Shown here one piece after another: positions 1 through 6,498 of a stretch of 7,266 bases of DNA (within the stretch, counting starts at the first letter, position 1; every line of letters begins with the position of its first letter). The position numbers and the translations under genes are program-made. Under the pieces are notes generated by a model. It worked only from the letters and a program-made list of their open reading frames with translations. It was not told the origin of the DNA and did not search any database. The DNA lies in NCBI GenBank assembly GCA_012032855.1, contig JAAUQA010000154.1, positions 1-7,266 on the forward strand. Direction: 5' to 3'. Source of the DNA: Candidatus Competibacteraceae bacterium. Lineage in GTDB: Bacteria > Pseudomonadota > Gammaproteobacteria > Competibacterales > Competibacteraceae.

Positions 1-1
1 A

Positions 2-430
2 CTCTGTATTAAGGAGCTTCGCCAGCGTTTGCAAGTTTACCTGGAAACGCTGTGTCGAACCGTCGCCCGCAACCCGGATGATCCCGCCAGCAGCGGGTTC
101 CGCTTAGAGGGTTGGGCCAATGTTCTGCGCCACGGCCAGTACAACAGCCTGCACAGCCATCCGAATGCTGTTTTGGTCGGGGGTTTACTTTATCAATGGC
201 AATCCCCAACCAGTCGAAGAGCATCCTTTCAGCGGCAAGCTGGAGCTGATTGATCCCCGTCCGGTGCCAGCCTGAATTACTCCGATTTCACCAACCTCTA
301 CGGTCGCTTTCTCGTCAATCCTGTTCCGGGGCAGATGGTGGTCTTTCCCGGATGGTTACAGCATCAAGTTCATCCCTATTTCGGACCGGGCGAGCGGATT
401 ACCATTGCTTTCAACGTTATCATGACCTGA
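2..430 (+). CDS. 2OG-Fe(II) oxygenase-like protein (TIGR02466 type), 5'-truncated, two compensating frameshifts
   Basis: This is the C-terminal part of a putative 2-oxoglutarate/Fe(II)-dependent oxygenase; the reading frame is already open at base 2, so the gene begins outside the window. The visible motifs are GWANVLRHGQYNSLHSHP, with candidate iron-ligand histidines at codons 152-154 and 158-160, and near the end PGQMVVFPGWLQHQVHPYF followed by GERITIAFNV. There the histidine at 362-364 and the arginine would be the distal iron ligand and the 2-oxoglutarate contact in this fold. The frame breaks twice. An extra G at about 175-176 moves it to a frame reading SGVYFINGNPQPVEEHPFSG, and a missing G near 262-266 restores the original frame up to the TGA at 428-430. 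With both corrected, the protein is continuous. The substrate is unknown. The family match is from motif memory, and pseudogene versus sequencing error is unresolved. Confidence 0.72.
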
Positions 431-449
431 GCGATTTACAGTTCAAGTA

Positions 450-1636
450 CTAGGCAGTCGAGGCGGCTATGCAAACCCGGTTACGCCCCTGAGCCTTTGC
501 CTGATAAAGAGCCTCGTCCGCCGCTTTAAGAATGTTGTCGAAGGTTTGGTCACGAGTGGGATTAGAACAAGCCACCCCGAAACTGGCGCTCACGGTTAGT
601 GGCTCCCCCCTGTCTTGCTGAACGCGGTGCGCCTTTACTAGGCCACGCAATTTTTCAGCGACGTCCGCCGCCTGGGTGCAATCGGTCTCAGGCAGCAGGA
701 TCACAAATTCCTCTCCTCCATAGCGGGCCACCACGTCCCCGGTGCGCACGTTGCTGTGCAGCAGCCCGGCGAATTCTGCCAGAACCCGATCCCCCAATTG
801 ATGACCGTGGCGGTCATTGAACTGCTTGAAGTGGTCAATATCGCAAATCACAATGGCCAGTACCTGGCCACTGCGTTGTGCACGCGCTAGCTCCTTGTGA
901 CAGAACTCCTCCAAGACCCGGCGATTGTATACCTTGGTCAGGGGATCCACCTTGGCCATTTCCCGTAGCTCCCGTTCCAGGTAATCGCTGGCGATCCATA
1001 TCACCATAAACGTGACAAACAAGACGATGAATTGGGAGGTGATAACGGTGATGGCGTGAATGGCGCCCGCCTTCATGAAATCTAACAACGGCGCGGCGTC
1101 GCTAGTCAAGATCACTCGATAGACGTGGAACAGCCCGATGCCGACGAAGGTGGCTGCGAGAAACTGGACCGGCAAAGGCGCGAAGGTTCGATCACTCTTC
1201 ATCAAACCGTATCCGGCGATGAAACAAAGCAGCGCGTAACAGGCGGAGAAGCCCATGATACGAGCGTTGACGTTGGGGACTTATAGGTGAAGTACGCTGA
1301 GGATGAACACCAGCAACAGCAACCCCGCGCCGCTCAGATACTTTCCCGGGACAGGGAAACGCTGAGAAAGCGGAACAATCCCCGGTAAACCATGATCAGC
1401 GACAGATAAATCAAGCTGTTAGCGATGACGATGGTGACGACGTGCGGCAACACATGGCGCATACCCAACAGCACGTATCCCAACCCCATGATGAGAAAGC
1501 CGCTGCCCACCAGGGCCAGAGACCGGAACTTGTAATGCTTGGCAGCGAACACCGCCAAGCCGAAGCCGAAAATGAACGAGAACAGCAGAGTGACGAAAGA
1601 GAGGGTGCGGAAATCCAGAGCGACGATGGCGTTCAT
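450..1636 (-). CDS. Membrane-bound GGDEF diguanylate cyclase, broken by one frameshift and one in-frame stop
   Basis: This would make cyclic di-GMP from two GTP at the inner membrane. The reconstructed product is about 395 residues. It starts at the ATG at 1636-1634 (MNAIVALDFRTLSFV) with hydrophobic segments at about residues 11-28, 38-57 and 65-84. Four more follow (GAGLLLLVFILSVLHL, the segment after NARI, LPVQFLAATFVGIGLF and ITVITSQFIVLFVTFMVIWIA), giving seven or so. The cyclase domain then begins with VDPLTKVYNRR. The catalytic motif GGEEF lies at 705-719, and RTGD, a product-binding I-site (RxxD), sits five residues before it, so both activity and feedback inhibition look preserved. 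The frame shifts by one base near 1340-1360, and a TAA at 1281-1283 then interrupts the continuing frame just before VPNVNARI. The gene converges on the oxygenase gene, with 19 bases between their ends. No recognised sensor domain is visible besides the membrane region. Confidence 0.85.
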
Positions 1637-2010
1637 CGTAGTGCAGGATAAAAGATTGTAGCCATCACCTTACTTTAGCTCATAACGGGGCCGATAAACG
1701 GCGGCCCTTAGGTCGACTGATTTTGATCCGCTTGTCATATCTGACCTTAAATTGCGGTTTCGTGCGAGCCCTTTCAGCGGACACCAAAGTTGGTCGGGGC
1801 TGAAACGGCAACCGGTAACAAAAATTCTACGGTTGCGTGCTCCGCATTCCTTTCCCCGACGCTCAGACACTAGATCGCCGATTGCGCGCTCTGAACCCGC
1901 CTCTGGCGGGCGCAACATTCTCGGCAGGTCGCCGAACACTCTTCCAAGCCCAGCCGGTTCACTCTGAGCCGATCAGTTCAACCTAAGCCGCTCGAATCGA
2001 GTCTCGCGAT

Positions 2011-2043
2011 GCCCGTGATTCGCAATAGGCGGGCTATTTTATC
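2011..2043 (+). terminator. Weak rho-independent terminator-like hairpin
   Basis: The bases gcccg (2011-2015) and cgggc (2030-2034) can pair across a 14-base loop, and the stem is followed by the T-rich run tattttat. No + strand gene is recognised directly upstream, which weakens the call. It might be a relic of a lost gene. Confidence 0.25.
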
Positions 2044-2079
2044 ATTTAAATCAGGTGGCTACGCACTTGGTACGGCGCG

Positions 2080-2120
2080 TGCCGTGTCGCAGGGGCCAGG
2101 CGGTCGATTGCGACACGGCA
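2080..2120. repeat. Perfect 12-bp inverted repeat upstream of a small gene
   Basis: The bases tgccgtgtcgca (2080-2091) and tgcgacacggca (2109-2120) are exact reverse complements separated by 17 bases. The structure ends 39 bases before the start codon at 2160. No T run follows on either strand, so it is not a standard terminator. It could be an operator, a 5'-leader hairpin or a copy of a repetitive palindromic element. The pairing is seen directly; the role is unknown. Confidence 0.6.
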
Positions 2121-2159
2121 ATCTAATCATCCCACAACGCAACACGCATTAAAGGAAAC

Positions 2160-2365
2160 ATGACCATGCAAACGAACACGATGCTCAAAAAGAACCTAAT
2201 CGCAATCGCCATTCTGGCAGCAACAACCAGCCTCGCAGCGCATGGGGACGATCGAGAGAAAGGGGTCAGGTCTTTTATTTTGCACAGCAAGGTGAAATGC
2301 ATTCTTTCATTCCTGTAATTTACAAAGATCGGCAACCTGGTGTCCCAATGAGAATCGAGGTGTGA
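2160..2365 (+). CDS. Small exported protein with signal peptide, probably frameshifted
   Basis: An ATG at 2160 follows a good ribosome binding site (aaagga, 2151-2156). The protein begins with a basic stretch and a hydrophobic core (MLKKNLIAIAILAATTSLAA) and then HGDD, a typical signal peptide with cleavage around SLAA. Read without correction, it ends at the TAA at 2316-2318 after 52 residues. If one base is missing near 2255-2266, the frame continues as GQVFYFAQQGEMHSFIPV and then IYKDRQPGVPMRIEV, ending at a TGA at 2363-2365, which gives a product of about 68 residues. Given the frequent indels in the neighbouring genes, I favour the longer form. The alternative is that a gene was cut by a short repeat, since aggggtcaggtctt at 2261-2274 resembles sequences found beside REP-associated transposases. 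I do not recognise a family. Confidence 0.5.
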
Positions 2366-2682
2366 AGCCAAATTATTTTTAGTTTAACGAACGCTTCAGC
2401 CAGTTGATCAGGGTCGTAATGATCGCCGGTGAATCAACCCTGGGTCAGGGAGCAAACCGAATTTTGTAACCCAGACTGTCCAGCCGGTTTGGGATCGCCT
2501 TCTACGTCATCATGCGCTGAAAAATCTGGACTTAGGTTTAAGTCAAATAAATGTAATATCAGTTCGCCACTCTACCCGCATCCGCTTGGCCGGTTGCTTG
2601 CGCATATCGCTTACAGCCAGGCTATCAGCGGCCCGGATACACATTGTTGGGCTTCCGATTTCACTAGCGCGAAGAGGGTCTT
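2366..2682. other. Leader region of the metal operon, no gene seen
   Basis: These roughly 320 bases carry no convincing reading frame. They hold a palindrome at 2529-2544 (listed separately), an AT-rich tract with a possible -10 hexamer TAATAT at 2554-2559, and at the 3' end the ribosome binding site agaggg (2673-2678) for the first operon gene. No recognisable NiCo, cobalamin or other riboswitch core was found by eye. A promoter for the downstream genes probably lies here. Confidence 0.4.
2529..2544. promoter_or_regulatory. Candidate operator palindrome GACTTA-N4-TAAGTC
   Basis: A perfect 6-bp inverted repeat with a 4-base spacer lies just upstream of an AT-rich tract with a possible -10 element, about 140 bases before the first operon gene. 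A dimeric regulator could bind it. It does not match the NikR half-sites (GTATGA/TCATAC) or a Fur box that I know. Short palindromes arise by chance, so confidence is low. Confidence 0.28.
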
Positions 2683-3464
2683 ATGCGGCTTACAACTATC
2701 ACTTTAGCGGGTTTGGTAGCAATCACTTTTCGGTGCGGCGGCACACGCACACGAGTTTATCGTCAAACCGGCCAAGTCCGGCACGGCAGCCGACGAACCA
2801 CTGCACTTTACCGTCGAATCGACGCACTATTTTGTCCGCTCCGAAGAGATGGAAAAAGCCGATACGTTACGGTGTCACTGGCCAAAGACGGCGCTTTGGT
2901 GCCGGTCAACTTCAGGAAAACGAAGCGGCGCAACGACTGGAAGGTACGCTTAGCGATGTCGATGGCGCCACGGCCTATTTGTTAGGCCATCGCCACGGAC
3001 AGGTCTGGTCGCAGACCGACAAAGGCTGGCAACCGGGCGGACGCGAACAAAACCCGGAGGCGAAGAGCAGCAATAAATACGAAAAGTTCGCCAAAGCCTT
3101 GATCAATGCTAGCGCCGACGACGACAGCTATGCCAAGCCGGCCGGTCAACTGTTAGAAATCGTGCCGCTGACCAATCCCGCCACTGTAAACCCGGGCGAT
3201 GAATTACCGGTGCAGGTGCTATACGACGGAAAACCGCTGAACACCGCCGTTTACGCGACTTTCGACGGTTTTAGCGATACGCCCGGCACCTACGCCTATT
3301 ACACGGAAACGCTAAGCGAAGGCGAGCACGCGGACAAGGCGATGATCAAACTAGTGGTCGCTGGCACCTGGATGGTGCGAGCGGAACATCGCGTTAGCGG
3401 CGAGCAATTCGACGAGCATGTGATGCGCGCCGTGCTGTTGTTCGAAGTGCCGGAATCGAGTTGA
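2683..3464 (+). CDS. Periplasmic DUF4198-family protein, three frameshifts in the 5' half
   Basis: This is an exported protein of the DUF4198 family, whose members accompany nickel and cobalt transporters and are thought to handle metal in the periplasm. The start ATG at 2683 has a good site, agaggg, four bases ahead. After correction the product is about 260 residues. It has a signal peptide MRLTTITLAGLVAITFGAAA ending at AHA, then mature HEFIVKPAKSG. The family-like middle and end follow, including YLLGHRHGQVW, EIVPLTNPATVNPGDELPVQ and VQVLYDGKPLN, then a beta-rich tail ending in LLFEVPESS. The lesions are an extra C at about 2731, a missing G near 2872 and a missing A near 2908. The 3' half, from about 2910 to the TGA, is intact. 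It is the first gene of the cluster. Metal identity is inferred from its neighbours. Confidence 0.75.
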
Positions 3465-3477
3465 GGCGAGTCGCTTT

Positions 3478-3517
3478 GGTGCGCGGCGTAGCACGCGACG
3501 GTGTTCCGCCACGCACC
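3478..3517. repeat. Intergenic imperfect 17-bp hairpin between operon genes
   Basis: Bases 3478-3494 pair with 3501-3517 around a 6-base loop (gcgacg). There are 14 Watson-Crick pairs, one G-U pair and two mismatches. The hairpin fills most of the 68-base gap between the DUF4198 gene and the HupE-like gene. No T run follows, so it is more likely an RNA stabilising or processing stem, or a REP-like palindrome, than a terminator. It could give the first, periplasmic gene a higher message level than the membrane genes. Confidence 0.55.
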
Positions 3518-3532
3518 GCTTGTCGTTAGCTT

Positions 3533-4659
3533 ATGGTTTTTTTGGCGCGTGTGAATATGGCACATCGAGCTTTAAAGCTTACCCTGCTCGGGTCAGTGAT
3601 CGCGTTGGCCTTTCTAGGAGCCTGGGGACAGGCTGTCGACCTACGTTTCGGCGACTTCTATATCGGATTCATCCATCCCCTAAGTGCGTTAGAGCACTTG
3701 TTGCCGATGCTGGCGCTCGGCCTTTTGGCTGCCCAGCAGGGTCATGCCAAGGCGCGGTTCATGTTGCTAGCATTTGTGTTGGCGCTGGCATTGGGTGCGC
3801 TGAGCGCGCTGGTGTGGCCAGCGTTACCCGGTATCGGATCGCTGAACCTGAGTTCTGGCCTAGTGCTAGGAGTATTGCTGTTGGCAGCGAGGTCCTTGCC
3901 CGATGCATTGCTAATCGCTCTTGGCCTGTTGTTTGGCTTGAGCCACGGCTACGCCAATGGCGCGGTGCTGCTAGACTCCGACGCGGCGCTGTTGTTATTC
4001 ATACTGGGAATGCTTATCGGCGTGGCGTTGCTACTGTATTTCACCTTTTCCGGCGCTAATTGGTTGTTACGATCTGGCAATGTTGCTGTGGTAACGCGGG
4101 TGGCTGGTGGTTGGCTCGTGGCCATCGCCATTTTGCAGATTGGCATTGATAGTATCTTGCTCGATCGTTCCAGGCTGGTGGCCGCTGGCGACGCCCAGCT
4201 AACCGTGACTGCAACGGAAGTCAGCGATGCCGAAGTGTTGGGCATTCTGGAAAAGCTGCTGCAAAAGATTTACCTCGCTTTCGACGCCGAGCGAGAGGAG
4301 GTGGTTTACGATCGATTGGCTGAGGCAGTGGCGGGCGAGTTGCTTAGCGAGCTGTACCTTCAGCAGCGTCGCTCGCTGATGTTGCAGCATGCCGGCGGCG
4401 CCAGTATTAAGGTCAACGCCGTTGAACTGATTGACACGCAGGTCCTACCAAGAGCGGGGGGCAGGATATACGTTCGATGCCCAGTGGACCGCCGCAGGCT
4501 CGGTTGACCACCAGGGCCTACCGCCATCATCGCACCAACCGCTACAACGCAATGGTCACGGTCGGACCGGTCGCTGGAGTCTGGAAAATCACCGCGCTGA
4601 CGCTGCTCGACGAGCAGCGGATCGATGGTCGCGAAGCGCTGGCAGCGGCGAATCGATGA
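3533..4659 (+). CDS. HupE/UreJ-like metal permease with an extra C-terminal domain, two frameshifts near the 3' end
   Basis: This is a polytopic inner-membrane protein of the HupE/UreJ family, associated with nickel uptake for hydrogenase and urease. The first membrane segment is followed by GFIHPLSALEHLLPMLALGL (about residues 45-64), matching the family's conserved His-Pro and Glu/Asp-His signature. A second signature, GLSHGYANG, lies at about residues 136-143. Seven hydrophobic segments end near residue 210. The remaining 160 or so residues form a soluble domain (KLLQKIYLAFDAEREEVVYDRL, then LYLQQRRSLMLQHAGGASIKV), not part of ordinary HupE. A six-G run at 4456-4461 has one base too many, and a second extra base lies within 4509-4519. 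Conserved text (GYTFDAQWTAAGSVD, RHHRTNRYNAMVTVGPVAGVWKI) resumes after each. The corrected length is about 374 residues. The start could instead be the ATG at 3557; neither has a strong ribosome site. Its stop overlaps the next start (ATGA). Confidence 0.8.
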
Positions 4660-5327
4660 TTGCCCTGCGGGACATAAAGTTCGCTTACGCGGACAGCGGA
4701 TTTCGCTTGCACATACCGACGTTCGAGATTGGCAGCGGGGAGAAAGTTGCCGTCGTCGGCCCCAGCGGGTCCGGCAAAACCACCTTATTAAACCTGCTCG
4801 CCGGTATCGTGACTCCGCAATACGGCAGCGTGCGCGTCGATGACCAATCGGTCGAATTGCTTAGCGACCGTGAGCGGCGTGATTTTCGCATCACCCGCAT
4901 CGGCTTCGTATTCCAAGATTTCGAACTGCTCGATTATCTGAATGTATTGGACAACATCCTGCACCCCTACCGGATCAGCGGAGCATTACAGCTCAGTCCA
5001 GCGGTGCGCCGGCGGGCGTTGGAGCTGGCCACAGCGATGGGTATTAACGACAAGCTCAAACGGCGAGTGGATAAACTGTCGCAAGGCGAGAAACAGCGCG
5101 TAGCGATCTGCCGTGCGTTGCTGCCTGAGCCTAAACTGATTTTGGCTGACGAGGCGACCGGCAACCTCGATCCCGCGAACAAGACCCGCATTCTCGATCT
5201 GCTGTTCGACGCCGTTGATGCCCACCAGGCAACTCTGCTTGCCGTTACCCACGACCATGAACTACTGACCCGGTTCGACCGTGTGGTTGATTTTCAAACC
5301 TTTCGGCAACTTTCCACAGCGGCATGA
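4656..5327 (+). CDS. ABC transporter ATP-binding protein, MacB/LolD-like
   Basis: This is a 223-residue cytoplasmic ATPase that should power the permease encoded next. It has all the nucleotide-binding motifs: Walker A GPSGSGKTT at 35-43, Q-loop FVFQDFELL with Gln87, signature LSQGEKQRVAICRALL from 141, Walker B LILADEATGNLD with catalytic Glu166, and the H-loop His199 in VTHD. The VFQ...LL segment, the ADEATGNLD motif and the short length are typical of the MacB/LolD/FtsE group rather than of NikO/CbiO or of peptide-type nickel importers. The start at 4656 overlaps the upstream stop as ATGA, and its own stop overlaps the permease start the same way, so the three genes are likely translationally coupled. 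The signature has Gln-Gly-Glu in place of the usual Gly-Gly-Gln. This is the only undamaged recognised gene in the window. Confidence 0.93.
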   Translation: MIALRDIKFAYADSGFRLHIPTFEIGSGEKVAVVGPSGSGKTTLLNLLAGIVTPQYGSVRVDDQSVELLSDRERRDFRITRIGFVFQDFELLDYLNVLDNILHPYRISGALQLSPAVRRRALELATAMGINDKLKRRVDKLSQGEKQRVAICRALLPEPKLILADEATGNLDPANKTRILDLLFDAVDAHQATLLAVTHDHELLTRFDRVVDFQTFRQLSTAA

Positions 5328-6476
5328 TAGACAGCCTGTATCTGGCCTGGCGCTATGTCAGCTTCAACCGCTGGAAGACCCTGACGCTGATTGCTTGCGT
5401 GACCCTGATCGCCATCCTGCCTCTGCTGCTGAAACTGTTGTTGGCCGAAAGCGAACGCCAAATGCTGGCGCGGGCGGCGCGACTCCACTGGTGGTTGGCG
5501 CCAAGGCAGTGCGCTGAATTTGCTGATGAGCGCGCTGTACTTCAGCGATCAAGCGCCGCCGCCGATCGATATGAGCGCGTCCGAACAAATCTGGGAGTCG
5601 GGGCTGGCGCAGGCGGTTCCTCTGTACGTGCGGTTTAAGACCCGCGACGCCCTTATCGTCGGCACCACCTTGGAATATTTCGAGCTGCGCGGTTTGGAGA
5701 TTGCTGCGGGCCGCCCATTCGGGGTGCTTGGTGAGTGTGTGCTAGGTGCTGAGGCAGCCGAGCGCCTGGGATTGGAAGTGGGCGACAGCCTGATTTCCAC
5801 GCCCGAGAACTTGTTCGATCTGGCCGGAGTGTACCCGCTTAAAATGACCGTTGCCGGAGTGCTCGAACGTCGCCACAGCGCCGACGATTTAGCCGTGTTC
5901 GTCGATTTGAAAACGGCCTGGGTGATCGAAGGGTTGGGCCACGGTCATGATGACGTGACCAAGGCCAATTCCGGCAACGCCGTTGCCGACCCCAGCTTGG
6001 TGCAATATACCGAAATTACCGCCGCTAATTTGAATTCGTTTCACTTTCACGGTGACCCGTCCGGTTATCCGATCAGTGCTGTGATCGCCATCCCTTTCGA
6101 CGACAAAACGGCGACCATCTTGCGCGGGCGCTATCTCGATCCCGAGTTAAAAACGCAAATCATAATTCCAAAAATCGTGATTGGTGACTTGCTGCAAACC
6201 CTATTTCGGATCAAAAACGTGCTTGACGCAGTGGTTTTCATCGTCGGGTTAGCCACCATGCTGGCCATACTACTGGTCCTGGCGCTGTCGCTCAGGTTGC
6301 GCCGGCACGAGATTCAGACCATTTTCAAACTCGGTTGTCGGCGCGCTACGATTGCCCGGCTATTGGCCGCAGAGATCATTATCATCGCGCTATGCAGCGC
6401 ACTCCTGTGCACAGCTGGGTTGGTGCTCGCCGAGCACTTTGCCAGCGATCTGGTGCGCCTGATGATTATTGCTTGA
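5324..6476 (+). CDS. MacB/FtsX-like ABC transporter permease with histidine motifs, two frameshifts
   Basis: This is the membrane partner of the preceding ATPase. Corrected, it has about 384 residues. A first membrane segment ([20 protein letters not shown]) is followed by a large extracytoplasmic domain with the family motif [20 protein letters not shown]. The C-terminal segments are [20 protein letters not shown] and [20 protein letters not shown], separated by a loop [19 protein letters not shown] typical of FtsX/MacB permeases. Only three membrane segments are plain, where MacB permeases normally have four. The periplasmic part carries HGHDD at 5940-5954 and FHFHGD at 6039-6056, plausible metal ligands. 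One base is missing near 5471-5481 and another near 5505-5507; conserved text resumes after each. The start overlaps the ATPase stop by ATGA. The cargo is probably a metal or a metal-carrying protein, but this is inference. Confidence 0.85.
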
Positions 6477-6498
6477 CCCACAACAGCGGAGAGTCATT

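Larger units (their letters stand above)
1637..2159. other. Long intergenic region without a convincing gene
   Basis: This stretch separates the divergently transcribed cyclase and the small + strand gene. The open frames that cross it are rich in Arg, Pro and Ser, show no domain, and have no good ribosome binding site, so I do not call them. Small hairpins are present: cccgcc-tct-ggcggg at 1896-1910, a terminator-like stem at 2011-2034 and a long inverted repeat at 2080-2120 (the last two listed separately). On the minus strand, TACAAT at 1655-1660 could be a -10 element for the cyclase, but no good -35 accompanies it. The part from about 1680 to 1960 has the look of a degenerate intergenic repeat; this is an impression only. 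Confidence 0.5.

Noticed and set aside
1896..1910. Small GC hairpin cccgcc-tct-ggcggg as a terminator
   Set aside because: No T run follows on either strand and no gene ends next to it.
1670..1939. 89-residue open frame on the minus strand in the intergenic region
   Set aside because: Composition is Arg/Ser/Gly-rich without a domain, membrane segment or ribosome site; it looks like non-coding or repeat DNA.
2366..2682. Riboswitch (NiCo or cobalamin) in the operon leader
   Set aside because: I could not find the conserved core elements by eye; a covariance-model search would be needed to reopen this.
2429..2707. 92-residue + strand frame ahead of the DUF4198 gene
   Set aside because: No ribosome site, low-complexity unlikely protein, and it overlaps the well-supported start at 2683.
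3520..4059. 179-residue + strand frame overlapping the HupE-like gene
   Set aside because: It is the out-of-frame shadow of a gene with clear HupE/UreJ motifs; its own translation is Arg/Ala-rich without a family.
4431..4655. Longer N-terminus for the ABC ATPase
   Set aside because: The extra 75 residues are the HupE C-terminal region read in a shifted frame; the ATPase proper starts at the ATGA overlap at 4656.
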